The notes: a model not told the origin generated them from the sequence alone. Positions 34,541 to 43,495 are shown, numbered from the stretch's first letter. The stretch: 64,000 nt of DNA from JBBDWK01 sp040902885 (GCA_040902885.1 JBBDWK010000084.1:1-64000); one strand, 5' to 3'. Made by a program: numbers and translations.

Positions 34541-35767
34541 ATGGAAAGCGCGACGAGCGGAAGTTCGAACCGCAGAAAGTTTCTCAAGCTGGGAGCCGCT
34601 CTCACCGGCGGCTTGTCGGCATGCAAGCAGTCCGCGCCGGATGCCGCAAGCGAAGAGCCGAGTCGTCTGGGCAAGCCCATCAGCGCCTATGGCGAGCGCT
34701 CGCCGTATGAGAAGGCGGCCCGCATGCTGCCCGACACGCGGACGCCCGAAGCCGCGTCCAGCCGCACGCCGCTGCAGGATTGCTACGGCGCCATCACGCC
34801 TGCTCCGCTGCACTTCGAGCGTCATCATGCCGGCGTTCCTGATATCGATCCGGCCCGGCACCGGCTGCTCATTCACGGCATGGTGGAGCGGCCGCTGATT
34901 CTCGCGATGGACGAGATCCGGCGGCTGCCGTCGGCGACCCGTATCCATTTCGTGGAGTGCGCCGGCAACAGCGGCAGCGAGTGGGGACCCAGAACCGGGC
35001 CGACGGCGCAGGCCGCGCACGGCCTGGCAAGCTGCAGCGCGTGGACGGGTGTGCCGCTCTCGCTGCTGCTCGAAGAGGTTGGAGTGAAACCGGCCGCTAG
35101 CTGGATTCTGGCCGAAGGCGCGGATGCCTGCCGGATGCAGCGCAGCATACCGCTCAAGAAGGCCATGGCCGACGTGCTGGTCGCTTACGGCCAGAACGGC
35201 GAGGCGGTGCGGCCCGGGCAGGGTTATCCGCTGCGTCTGGTGGTTCCGGGATGGGAGGGCAACCTTCAGGTGAAGTGGCTCCGGCGCATCAAGGTGTTCG
35301 ACCAGCCGCACATGACGCGCGACGAGACGTCCAAGTACACCGACCTGATGGCGGACGGCAAGGCGCGGCAGTTCACCTTTGAGATGGAAGCCAAATCGGT
35401 GATCACGTTTCCATCCGGCGGCCAGAGGCTTGCGGGGCGCGGGGCCTATGAGATCGGCGGCCTGGCATGGTCGGGCCGCGGCCGCATCGAGCGCGTGGAA
35501 GTTTCCACCGATGCCGGCGCCACCTGGCGCAACGCGGCGCTCGAAGAACCGCGGCTGCGCATGGCTTTCACGCGCTTCCGCGTCCCGTGGTCGTGGGACG
35601 GCTCGGAGGTTACGCTCGTATCGCGCGCCATCGACGAGACGGGCTACGTGCAGCCGAGCCGCGAGGATCTGATTGCCGCACGCGGCAGGAATTCGCAGTA
35701 TCACTGCAACTGCCTCACGGCGTGGAAGGTGATGGCGGACGGGAGCGTGGGCAATGCCGGTGCTTAG
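34541..35767 (+). CDS. soxC: Sulfite/sulfur dehydrogenase molybdenum subunit SoxC
   Basis: The protein has 408 residues with a Tat leader (NRRKFLKLGAALTGG, residues 10-24) for folded export. The oxidoreductase molybdopterin domain has the Mo-ligand Cys140 in FVECAGNSGSEWGP, and RLVVPGWEGNLQVKWLRRI. The Mo-co dimerisation domain follows (about 275-400; GRGAYEIGGLAWSG, GRIERVEVSTDAGATWR). It oxidises sulfur-bound intermediates or sulfite in the periplasm and passes electrons to SoxD, whose gene overlaps its end by 14 bases. No soxXYZAB genes are present, so a stand-alone sulfite dehydrogenase is also possible. Confidence 0.9.
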   Translation: MESATSGSSNRRKFLKLGAALTGGLSACKQSAPDAASEEPSRLGKPISAYGERSPYEKAARMLPDTRTPEAASSRTPLQDCYGAITPAPLHFERHHAGVPDIDPARHRLLIHGMVERPLILAMDEIRRLPSATRIHFVECAGNSGSEWGPRTGPTAQAAHGLASCSAWTGVPLSLLLEEVGVKPAASWILAEGADACRMQRSIPLKKAMADVLVAYGQNGEAVRPGQGYPLRLVVPGWEGNLQVKWLRRIKVFDQPHMTRDETSKYTDLMADGKARQFTFEMEAKSVITFPSGGQRLAGRGAYEIGGLAWSGRGRIERVEVSTDAGATWRNAALEEPRLRMAFTRFRVPWSWDGSEVTLVSRAIDETGYVQPSREDLIAARGRNSQYHCNCLTAWKVMADGSVGNAGA

Positions 35768-36299
35768 GCTGGGCGTGGTATCTCTGCTGGCTGCGCTGCC
35801 CCTGCTCGGGCAGTCGCCCCGGTTCGGCGTGGGACGCGCTCCCACGCCGGAGGAAGTCAAAAGCTGGGACATCTCGATCGCGCCCGATGGAACCGGGCTT
35901 CCGGAGGGAAGCGGCACTGCCCTGCAAGGCAAGGACATCTATGCCAGCAAGTGCTCCAAGTGCCACGGCACGCAGGCTCAGGGCGGTGACGACGCCGCGC
36001 TGGTAGGCGGCAAAGGCTCGCTGAACACGCCCAAGCCGATGAAGACCGTGGCGAGTTACTGGCCCTACGCAACCACCTTGTGGGACTACACGAGCCGGGC
36101 CATGCCGTTCAAGGACCCGGGATCGTTGAACCCGAACCAGGTCTACGCGGTTGTGGCGTACGTACTGCACCTCGGCGGCATTATCGGCGAATCGGATGCG
36201 ATGAACGCCAGGACGCTGCCTGCTGTGCGGATGCCGAACCGCGACGGCTTCATTCCCGATGCCCGCCCGGACGCCGGCAGGAAAGCTTCAAAGAGGTAA
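35754..36299 (+). CDS. soxD: c-type cytochrome SoxD-like, electron acceptor of SoxC
   Basis: The protein has 181 residues with a signal peptide (1-20, ending LLGQ). A single class I haem domain has Cys67-x2-Cys70-His71 and the likely distal ligand Met117 in SRAMPF; TLWDYTSRAMPFKDPGSLNPNQVYAV is typical of SoxD/SorB cytochromes. Full-length SoxD of Paracoccus has two haem domains; this shorter form has one. It needs the Ccm system encoded at 7.5-14.2 kb. Its end overlaps the possible start of the ADOP gene. Confidence 0.88.
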   Translation: MPVLRLGVVSLLAALPLLGQSPRFGVGRAPTPEEVKSWDISIAPDGTGLPEGSGTALQGKDIYASKCSKCHGTQAQGGDDAALVGGKGSLNTPKPMKTVASYWPYATTLWDYTSRAMPFKDPGSLNPNQVYAVVAYVLHLGGIIGESDAMNARTLPAVRMPNRDGFIPDARPDAGRKASKR

Positions 36300-38808
36300 C
36301 TTCCTGGGAAGCCTTCTGTTCGATCTCCGGTACGCTGTAAGGCTCTTGCGCAAGAGTCCGGGGTTCACCGCGATTACGGTCCTTCTGCTGGCGGTCGGAA
36401 TCGGCGCCAATACGGCGATCTTCAGCGCTCTGGACACGCTTCTTCTGCGCCCTCTAGCGGGCGTGAAGGATGCGGAAGAACTGGTTCTCATCATGCAAGT
36501 GCGGCCCAACGCATCGCCGCGCAGCGTGTTCTGGCACTCTTTCTATAGAGAGCTGAAGAAGAGATCCACCACCATGTCCCAGGTTGCCGGACAGACCGAT
36601 CTCAACCTTGCGGTGGGCGACGGCGCGACGGTCGAACTGGTTCGCGGTCACGTCGTCACCGGGGAATTCTTCTCCACTCTGGGCGTCCAGGCCCTGCACG
36701 GCCGCGTGCTCACGCCGGAGGACGAATGGCGGGCGTCGGATACGCTGCCGGTGGTTCTGAGTTACCGGTTTTGGCAGCGCAGGTTTCGCGGCGATCCCGC
36801 TGTTGTTGGACAAACGCTTCTGGTGCAGGGCCATCGTTTCGTCGTGGTCGGAGTTCTGCCCAAGTCCTTTAACGGGACTTCCGTGGAGACAAGTCCCGAA
36901 TTGCGCATCCCGCTCATAGCCGCCAACGTGGTGATTCCCGCCGACGCCGACGAGGTCCAGGGCATCGACAGGCTGATATTCCAGGTCTTCGGGCGCCTCA
37001 AGCCGGGAGCGACGCCGCAGCAGGCGCAGGCCGAGTGCGCCAGCCTTTGGCGGGCGCTCACGGAAGCCGAACTCGCCGGCCGGCCCGGCCAGCCGGGATC
37101 CAGCCGGGAGTGGGAGCTGAGCAGCCGGATCGAGGCGCAGCCCATTGCGCGCGGCGTCTCCGTGCTCCGGAGGGAATACTCCACCGCCCTGGCCCTGCTG
37201 ATGGCCAGCGTGGGACTGCTGTTGCTGATGGTCTGCGCCAGTGTGGCCGGGCTTCTGCTGGCGCGATGCGCCGCGCGGCGGCAGGAACTGGCCCTCAGGA
37301 TGGCGATAGGAGCGACCAGGGGCGGGCTGTTCCGGCAGATGTTGGTGGAAGGCGCTCTGCTTGCCGCTCTGGGAGGAGCCGGCGGAGTAGTGGTGGCGTT
37401 TGCCTCTTTGTCCCTGCTCGTCTTCGCCCTTCCTCCGATTCGCACGCCGGATGCAATCAGTCTTCCGCTCTCCATCGCCCTTGAACCGGACCTCCGGATC
37501 CTGAGCTTCCTTCTGGCGATCTGCGTCGTGACCGTGCTGGTGTTCGGCCTCGCGCCGGCTCTTGCGGCCGCACGTATCAATATCAACTCCTCAATCCGGG
37601 CGGCGCGCTTCGGCCGCGGGTGGCGCAGCCGGCAGGCGCTGGTGACGATACAGGTCGCGCTTTGCACGATGCTGCTGGTGAATGCCGGCCTTCTCATCGA
37701 CACGTTTCGGCGGCTGAGGCACGTGGACGCCGGTTTCGACCGGGACCACGTGGTGACATTTTCGTTGTCGCCGGGGATGCTGCGGTACTCCGGAGCGCAG
37801 CAGCTCTCCTTGCAGCAGCGCCTGATGGAGCGGACGCAATCTCTTCCCGGCGTTCGCGCAACGGCCGTCGCCTCGCGCGTCGTCATGCGGGGCGGGAGTC
37901 TGCGCGCCACGGTCGCTCCCGCGGGCCAGACCCCGGCGCCGAACGACTTTCTCAACACGAGCTATAACACGGTCTCACCGCGTTACTTCGAAACCATGGG
38001 GATGCGCGTGGTGGCCGGGCGGACCTTTACGGGCGGCGAAGCCGAGGGCCGGCAACTGCGTCCGATAGTGGTCAACGAAGCGTTTGCGCGGCGCTTTTTC
38101 CCGGGAATCGATCCGATCGGCCGCCACGTCGGGATTGGAACCGGTACGGCCGCAAAGCCAGAGTTCGAAATTATCGGCGTGACGAGCGACGCGAAATACC
38201 GGTCCCTGCGGGAAGCGCCGCCGCCCACCATGTATCACCTCTGGACGCTTCATCCCAAGTACTCCATCTCGTTCAACTTTCATGTCCGCACTCACGGGAG
38301 GCCGGAGGCCGCGATCCAGCCGGTGCGGGAGATCCTGCGCGAGATCGATCCGCAGCTTCCCTTCTTCGAGATTAGAACCCTCGCCGAAGAGATCGAAACG
38401 TCGTTATGGAGCGAGCGCCTGCTGGCCGCGCTGGCGCTGCTGTTCGCCGTGGTTGCGGCGGTGCTGGCGGCGTTCGGGATTTATGGCCTGCTTTCCTACG
38501 CGGTCACCCAGCGCACCCGCGAGATCGGCATCCGCATGGCGCTGGGGGCGAACCGCGCAAACATTCTGAGCCTGATCTCCCTGCAGACCCTCGCCATGGC
38601 ATCCGCAGGGCTGGTGCTGGGCCTGCTCGCCTCGTTCGGCGCCGCGCCGCTGGTCGGACGCCTGCTCTATGGCGTCGCCCCGTCGGATCCAACGGCGTTT
38701 TCGCTGGCTGTGTTGCTTGTAGCGGTTGTGGCGGCGGCGGCTACGGTACTTCCCGCCTGGCGCGCGGTTCGAGTAGAGCCGGCGGTCGCGCTGCGTCAGG
38801 AAACGTGA
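36259..38808 (+). CDS. ABC transporter permease, ADOP family
   Basis: The protein has up to 849 residues. Family similarity begins only at SLLFDLRYAVRLLRKSPGF, some 18 residues in. The ATG at 36259 lies inside soxD with no ribosome site, while AAGAGGT precedes a CTG at 36304, so the true start is uncertain. Two MacB/FtsX halves follow: AITVLLLAVGIGANTAIFS, LLLARCAARRQELALRMAIGATRG, then a second periplasmic domain and VTQRTREIGIRMALGANRANI. It ends AWRAVRVEPAVALRQET. The close link with soxCD implies co-transcription, but a functional tie to sulfur oxidation is unproven. Confidence 0.88.
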   Translation: MPARTPAGKLQRGNFLGSLLFDLRYAVRLLRKSPGFTAITVLLLAVGIGANTAIFSALDTLLLRPLAGVKDAEELVLIMQVRPNASPRSVFWHSFYRELKKRSTTMSQVAGQTDLNLAVGDGATVELVRGHVVTGEFFSTLGVQALHGRVLTPEDEWRASDTLPVVLSYRFWQRRFRGDPAVVGQTLLVQGHRFVVVGVLPKSFNGTSVETSPELRIPLIAANVVIPADADEVQGIDRLIFQVFGRLKPGATPQQAQAECASLWRALTEAELAGRPGQPGSSREWELSSRIEAQPIARGVSVLRREYSTALALLMASVGLLLLMVCASVAGLLLARCAARRQELALRMAIGATRGGLFRQMLVEGALLAALGGAGGVVVAFASLSLLVFALPPIRTPDAISLPLSIALEPDLRILSFLLAICVVTVLVFGLAPALAAARININSSIRAARFGRGWRSRQALVTIQVALCTMLLVNAGLLIDTFRRLRHVDAGFDRDHVVTFSLSPGMLRYSGAQQLSLQQRLMERTQSLPGVRATAVASRVVMRGGSLRATVAPAGQTPAPNDFLNTSYNTVSPRYFETMGMRVVAGRTFTGGEAEGRQLRPIVVNEAFARRFFPGIDPIGRHVGIGTGTAAKPEFEIIGVTSDAKYRSLREAPPPTMYHLWTLHPKYSISFNFHVRTHGRPEAAIQPVREILREIDPQLPFFEIRTLAEEIETSLWSERLLAALALLFAVVAAVLAAFGIYGLLSYAVTQRTREIGIRMALGANRANILSLISLQTLAMASAGLVLGLLASFGAAPLVGRLLYGVAPSDPTAFSLAVLLVAVVAAAATVLPAWRAVRVEPAVALRQET

Positions 38809-38818
38809 GTATTGGCGT

Positions 38819-39574
38819 TCACCTGGGCGGAAGCGGATTGGTCCCGCGCTCCAGACGTCTCTGTTCGTTCCGGGGCAGATTGCCGAAAAAATCGAGCTGG
38901 GCAAAGGTCTCTATGAAATCGACTGCGTGCGCAAAATGGGCAAGTTTCTCCCCGATCTGTCCGGTGTTGGGCAGGATGAAGCCGAACATCTCTTTCGTGT
39001 CGTCGCCGTGGACGCACAGCACCGCTTTGTAGAAATGACTGGGCACCGCCACCTGGTTGGCTCCGATCGATCGCAGCGGCCTCCCGCCGGCGAAAGCCGA
39101 TCCGGTAAAAACCCAGACTTTGCCGTGCGCACGGACCAGGTCGCGGATCGCCTCTTCCAGATTCGCCCATCGGCCCCGGTTGAACCCGCCCACCTGCGGC
39201 GCCATGTTGCTGAGCAGAAAACTCGTGCTCATCGCATCCTTGCTCCTCGTGAAGTCCGCCGCCGGAGCCAGGTGGCCGCGATCGAATCCGCTTCCGGCAT
39301 AGTCGCTCAACTCCGCGCGTTCGCCGCGTAGAAGGTCTCGATCCGGCCGGAAGTTGTTCTTCCGTTCCGCTATCTTCTGCGAGAGATCCTCGCGGGTCAG
39401 GACGTACCCTACCCATACTGGTATCTTTGAGCCGGAACTGTAGCAGATTACGAAATAATGCTTATCGAGAACACGGCCGGGACATTCCGGCTGCCCGTAG
39501 GCGAAGGTGTCGGCGGTCGAAGCGGCAAGAACGAACGTGGCGAAGATCGGGAAAATCCAGCGGAGCGCTGTCAC
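38819..39574 (-). CDS. Secreted DNA/RNA non-specific endonuclease (NUC1/NucA type)
   Basis: The protein has 251 residues: signal peptide (1-22, with an Ala-rich end) and a beta-beta-alpha-metal nuclease domain. The catalytic DRGH is at 98-101 (SGFDRGHLAPAADF), and the magnesium-binding Asn132 is in the segment SNMAPQVGGFNRGRW. These enzymes degrade single- and double-stranded DNA and RNA outside the cytoplasm. A Cys pair (31 and 44) could form a disulfide. It is convergent with the ADOP gene, ends 10 bases from it, and has no immunity gene beside it, in keeping with export. Confidence 0.92.
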   Translation of the reverse strand: MTALRWIFPIFATFVLAASTADTFAYGQPECPGRVLDKHYFVICYSSGSKIPVWVGYVLTREDLSQKIAERKNNFRPDRDLLRGERAELSDYAGSGFDRGHLAPAADFTRSKDAMSTSFLLSNMAPQVGGFNRGRWANLEEAIRDLVRAHGKVWVFTGSAFAGGRPLRSIGANQVAVPSHFYKAVLCVHGDDTKEMFGFILPNTGQIGEKLAHFAHAVDFIETFAQLDFFGNLPRNEQRRLERGTNPLPPR

Positions 39575-39624
39575 GTACGAAATTATACAACCGCGTGCCT
39601 GGGAAGGCGTGAAAGAATCGGGCG

Positions 39625-41466
39625 TTAGCTGCTGCGGGCGTTCTTCCTCACGGACGGTCTCAGCAGGGCCTCTACCTTCTCCAGTAAACGGGCTGATGTA
39701 TATGGCTTCTGAATGAATGCGGCGGGGGGCGCGGCGCTCAAACGGCGCAGGGCATCCGCCTCCAGGTAGCCGCTCGAAAGAATGACACGGACATCGGAAT
39801 CCAGCAGCCGCAGCCGCTCCAGCGTCTCTCCGCCTCCCATGCCAGGCATCGTCAAATCCAGGAGCACCACATGGATGTCATGGAGGTTCTGCCGGAACCG
39901 CTCCAGGCCTTCGGCGCCGTCCACCGCAGTCAGCACTCTGTAACCTGCCCGCTCGAGAGACGCGCGGGCGATCGAGCGCACCATATCTTCGTCGTCAACG
40001 ATAAGAATCATACCTGTCTGCTTGTTCGCCTCCACTCTCTCGGGCGGCTTCCGCCGCGCCTCGCCTGCCGGAAGCCATACCCGGAAAGTACTGCCGGCTC
40101 CAGGCGCCGTCTCCACTTCAACGGCGCCTCCGTGGCTCCGCGCAATTCCCTGAACGGCCGCGAGTCCCAAGCCCCGCCCCGGAAATTTCGTTGTAAAGAA
40201 GGGATCGAAAATTCGGTCCCGGGTCCGCTCGTCCATCCCGCAGCCGGTGTCCCGCACTTCCAGAAATACCAGATGTCCCTCTGCCCCGGTTCGGACCGTC
40301 ACCGCTCCGCCCTGTTGGTCAATGGCCTCGCCCGCGTTCACTACCAGGTTCGCGATCACTTGCTGGATCTGCCTCACGTCCGCGTCGAGATGTGGTAGGT
40401 CTGGGTCCAGTTCCAGTTGCAATTGCACCCGGTTAGGAAGAGAGCTTTGCAGCGCGGAAGCCATTTCGCGGACCATGGCGGACAACTGCACGGGCTCGAT
40501 CGCGAATTGGCCTTGGCCGGAATAGGCAAGCAACTGGCGGATTAAGCCGGCGGCTCGCTCCGAGGCGCCCGAGACAGTCTGCAGCAATCGATAGGCGGGG
40601 TGATTCGCGTCGAACAGCTCCATGGCCAGCGAAGCTCCGGCCAGAATGCCCGTGAGAAGATTGTTGAAGTCGTGAGCGACGCCTCCCGCAAGCGTTCCGA
40701 GGCTCTCCATCTTCTGTGCCTGCCGGACCTTCTCTTCCATGCGCTTCCGCTCGGAGACGTCGGAGATCAGGCAGACTGCCCCGTTCGGGCCGCCGATCTC
40801 GCCGGAAACCGGATCAACTGCCATGTGGAAGCAGCGCTCGCCAACTCGAATATCCTTCTCCTGACGGTGTCCCGTCCGCCACACACCGTGCAGGAGTTCC
40901 TCCGCTCCGTCTATCAGTTGCGTGCAGTTCGAGCCGGATAGCTCCACGGGAGTTTTGGCCAGCAGCCGGGCGAGCGCCGCGTTGGACCGGACCACTCTTC
41001 CATCGGAGTCAAGCACGGCTACGCCATCGTTGATGGCGTCGAAGGTTGCCTGCCACTCGCGGCGGGCGATGCGCTCGGCTTCGCCGGCTTCGTGCAGGCG
41101 CAGCAGAGAGCGCACCGTAGCCACCAGCACCATCGGATCCACCGGTTCGGCGATATAGGCGTCGGCGCCATTCTCCAGCGCCTGGGCCCGGTGAGCGTCT
41201 TCCACAAACGATGAGGAGATCTGCAGAACTATCGTGGAGCGAATCTCGGAATTGGCTTTGATCTGCCGGCAGACGAAATAGCCGTCGATGTCGGGAAGAT
41301 TGATATCCAGCAGAACGAGGGGAACCGGCTCGCTGGCCAGCATGCTCAGGGCAGCGTTCCCCGTGGTCGCCTCCCGGACCGCGAATCCCGCATGGTGGAG
41401 GATGCGGCTCTTCGCGTAAAGTCCGGACGGATTGTCGTCGACATTCAGAATATTGATGGAGGTCAT
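39625..41466 (-). CDS. Hybrid sensor histidine kinase (REC-PAS-HisKA-HATPase-REC)
   Basis: The protein has 613 residues in five parts: a receiver with Asp54 (VLLDINLPDIDGY), a PAS sensor (about 145-245), a dimerisation/phosphoacceptor helix with His265 (GGVAHDFNNLLTG), a HATPase_c (IANLVVNAGEA, RDTGCGMDE, GRGLGLAAVQGIARSHGGA) and a final receiver with Asp537 (VVLLDLTMPGMGG). There is no membrane segment, so it is cytoplasmic. Its ATG overlaps the stop of the upstream kinase gene. It has no DNA-binding output, so signals probably pass by phosphorelay or by protein contact with the stressosome proteins encoded upstream. Confidence 0.92.
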   Translation of the reverse strand: MTSINILNVDDNPSGLYAKSRILHHAGFAVREATTGNAALSMLASEPVPLVLLDINLPDIDGYFVCRQIKANSEIRSTIVLQISSSFVEDAHRAQALENGADAYIAEPVDPMVLVATVRSLLRLHEAGEAERIARREWQATFDAINDGVAVLDSDGRVVRSNAALARLLAKTPVELSGSNCTQLIDGAEELLHGVWRTGHRQEKDIRVGERCFHMAVDPVSGEIGGPNGAVCLISDVSERKRMEEKVRQAQKMESLGTLAGGVAHDFNNLLTGILAGASLAMELFDANHPAYRLLQTVSGASERAAGLIRQLLAYSGQGQFAIEPVQLSAMVREMASALQSSLPNRVQLQLELDPDLPHLDADVRQIQQVIANLVVNAGEAIDQQGGAVTVRTGAEGHLVFLEVRDTGCGMDERTRDRIFDPFFTTKFPGRGLGLAAVQGIARSHGGAVEVETAPGAGSTFRVWLPAGEARRKPPERVEANKQTGMILIVDDEDMVRSIARASLERAGYRVLTAVDGAEGLERFRQNLHDIHVVLLDLTMPGMGGGETLERLRLLDSDVRVILSSGYLEADALRRLSAAPPAAFIQKPYTSARLLEKVEALLRPSVRKNARSS

Positions 41467-42872
41467 GCCGCTCCTTCCGCGGGCGTCGGAGGCGTTTCGG
41501 CGCCCGCGACCGTACTCTTAAAGGTAGTAAAGTTAGCCGGAATGGTTACACGAAACACCGATCCGTATCCCAGGCGACTCTCCGCCTCAATTCCGCCTCC
41601 CAGCAGCTCCGCCAGCTTGCGCGAAAGCGGAAGACCCAGACCGGATCCTTTCATTCGCCGTTGCATGGGATTTTCAATCTGCAAGAATTCTTCGAAAATC
41701 CCCCTCATATGCTCCGGTGCGATTCCGATTCCCGTGTCCCGCACGGTAAAAGAAACAGCGTTGCTCTCCGGCTGGCGCGCCGCATGAACCCGGACCTCCC
41801 CCTGTTCCGTGAACTTCAACGCGTTAACTGTCAAATTTCGCAGAATCTGCGAGACCTTGCGCTCATCGGTTTCCATTTCAATCGGCTCGCCGGGCTCCTC
41901 GATTGCGAGCTGCACGCGGTCGTCCGCGAGGAGGGGACGCAGCATGCCCCGCAGCGCCCCAAGCAGCTCCGCAACCGTGAATCGATTGGGCCGGACGTCC
42001 AACTTCCCAGCGTTTGCACGAGCCAGATCGAGCAGGTCGTTCACGAGGTCGGAGAGATCCTCGGCGCTCTTCCGGATGAAGCGCGTCTGCTTTTCCTGCT
42101 CGGGAGTGAGGTCGCCGTCGGCCCAGCTGAGGAGCAGGCCGGAAAGGGCCAGAATGGAGTTGATTGGGGTGCGGAACTCATGCGACATGTAGTGGAAGAA
42201 TTCGGTCTTCAGCTCGACGGCCTTGCGCAACTGGCTGTTGGACTCGTCCAGCTCCGCGTGCAGAGCGATCACGCCCCGGTTGGTATCCTCCAGATCCTGG
42301 TTCAGCCGCGTGAGTTCTTCCTGACGGGTGCGCAAGTCGCTCAAAGCCCGCAACAACTCCCGGTTTTGCCGCTGCAACTCTCCGACGATGTCCTCGCGGC
42401 CCCCGCGGGTCAGTTCCGCTGTCAGGTGCCTCAGACGCCGATCCGAGAAGACCGGCGCGCCTTTCGGCAGACGCTTGCGCAGGTACACGGAAGTCCCGCC
42501 TCCCGGAACCGAGTCGATCTGGAACTGTTCCACCAGGCGCCGCGCTCCCATCAGCCCCATCCCCAGTCCGCTCTCCGGACGATAATCGCCCGCAAGAATC
42601 CCGGTCAAATTAGGAATGCCGGAACCTTCGTCGCTCACCCGGACCAGGAACAGCTGCGGCGATGTCTGGCCCTCCAGGAAATACTCTACTCTGCCTTCCC
42701 GGGCGTACATCAATGCGTTGCGGGCGATCTCGGAAACGGCCGTCGCCAGTTTGGTTCGCTCTACTGGATCGAAGCCGAGGATCTCCGCTATCCGGCGCGT
42801 CCGATGACGCGCCGTCACAATATCATGCTCTCTCTGAAGCGTCACCGCCTCGACCAGTTCCCAGCCGCTCAC
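41463..42872 (-). CDS. Histidine kinase with N-terminal RsbT-like ATPase domain
   Basis: The protein has 469 residues and two GHKL ATPase domains. The first (about 15-135) is RsbT/SpoIIAB-like: SEIARNALMYA, DEGSGIPNL, GLGMGLMGARRLVEQF. A coiled coil follows (about 160-220), then a HisKA with His231 (YMSHEFRTPINS) and the kinase HATPase_c (LRNLTVNALKF, RDTGIGIAPEHM, GSGLGLPLSRKLAELLGG). The GTG start overlaps the end of the rsbT/phosphatase scar by GTGA. RsbT-type domains phosphorylate RsbS and RsbR, so this fused domain might replace the lost RsbT; that is a hypothesis. Confidence 0.9.
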   Translation of the reverse strand: MSGWELVEAVTLQREHDIVTARHRTRRIAEILGFDPVERTKLATAVSEIARNALMYAREGRVEYFLEGQTSPQLFLVRVSDEGSGIPNLTGILAGDYRPESGLGMGLMGARRLVEQFQIDSVPGGGTSVYLRKRLPKGAPVFSDRRLRHLTAELTRGGREDIVGELQRQNRELLRALSDLRTRQEELTRLNQDLEDTNRGVIALHAELDESNSQLRKAVELKTEFFHYMSHEFRTPINSILALSGLLLSWADGDLTPEQEKQTRFIRKSAEDLSDLVNDLLDLARANAGKLDVRPNRFTVAELLGALRGMLRPLLADDRVQLAIEEPGEPIEMETDERKVSQILRNLTVNALKFTEQGEVRVHAARQPESNAVSFTVRDTGIGIAPEHMRGIFEEFLQIENPMQRRMKGSGLGLPLSRKLAELLGGGIEAESRLGYGSVFRVTIPANFTTFKSTVAGAETPPTPAEGAA

Positions 42873-43099
42873 CGAAGCGCCTCTCTCTCCCGCACCAAGA
42901 TGACGGTAGCATCGTCTCGCGAGCGCGCAAAATCCCTGTGTGCTGAGTAACCGTCCTCCTGGCGATGCTGGCGCCGCATTCGGTAACCCTTGACGTCGAG
43001 AATTCCGTGGCCGTGATCCTCAAACGTAACACGCAATTCGTCAAAAGCGCCGTTTTGGATGGTCTCCAAACGCACGGTTCCGCCATCTGGCCGATCGCC
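42869..43099 (-). pseudogene. Collapsed remnant of rsbT and a SpoIIE-type phosphatase gene
   Basis: Directly after the rsbS stop, in the same frame, the sequence reads GGTVRLETIQNGAFDELRV followed by TFEDHGHGILDV, which matches the middle of RsbT (the 'EDqGPGIpDi' ATP-lid region). A degenerate EDGYS follows. The RsbT N-terminal half (N box, ELARN) and its GLG box are missing. The frame ends DDATVILVREREALR, like the C-terminus of SpoIIE/PP2C phosphatases (RsbX/RsbU), and its stop overlaps the kinase start. A 76-codon frame therefore joins pieces of two genes that are usually about 130 and 190 or more codons. Nothing suggests it makes an active enzyme. Confidence 0.6.
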
Positions 43100-43486
43100 T
43101 CAGGAAGGGGAACCGCCGGAATCCTCTCGTTGCCGCAGCGAATTCCGAAGGATTTGGAGGCCCTTGTCCACGTTCAAGGCGGTTTTCACGCCCTTCAGGA
43201 GCAGTCCAAGCTCCACCAGCGTGATAGCTACCGCCGGACGCATTCCAACCACAACCGTCTCGGCATCCAGAATTTTGGACATGGCCGCCGTGCCGGCCAG
43301 CATGCGGCCAATGAATATGTCCACAATGTCGAGCGAAGAGATATCGATCACGACGCCTTTGGCGCCGGTTTCCGCGATGCGTCTCGTGAGATCGTCCTGA
43401 AGGGCGCTGGCGAGCCTGTCGTGCATATCCGCCTGAATGGACACCAGCAGAAATTCGCCCACCTTAAGAATCGGAATCCGGTTCAA
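43100..43486 (-). CDS. rsbS: STAS-domain protein RsbS, phospho-acceptor Ser replaced by Ile
   Basis: The protein has 128 residues and is a single STAS domain: IPILKVGEFLLVSIQADMHD, GVVIDISSLDIVDIFIGRML, then AETVVVGMRPAVAITLVELG, and a short C-terminal tail. This is the small stressosome subunit RsbS. The conserved 'VDSFIar' serine (Ser59 of Bacillus subtilis), the site phosphorylated by RsbT, is Ile57 here (VDIFIG; codon ATA). RsbS therefore cannot be switched in the standard way. The gene starts about nine bases after rsbR. Confidence 0.88.
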   Translation of the reverse strand: MNRIPILKVGEFLLVSIQADMHDRLASALQDDLTRRIAETGAKGVVIDISSLDIVDIFIGRMLAGTAAMSKILDAETVVVGMRPAVAITLVELGLLLKGVKTALNVDKGLQILRNSLRQREDSGGSPS

Positions 43487-43495
43487 TCTTCCCCC

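Noticed and set aside
34277..35938. 553-codon minus-strand frame opposite soxC
   Set aside because: It runs antisense through soxC, which has a Tat leader and Mo-ligand Cys, and its composition is typical of a shadow frame.
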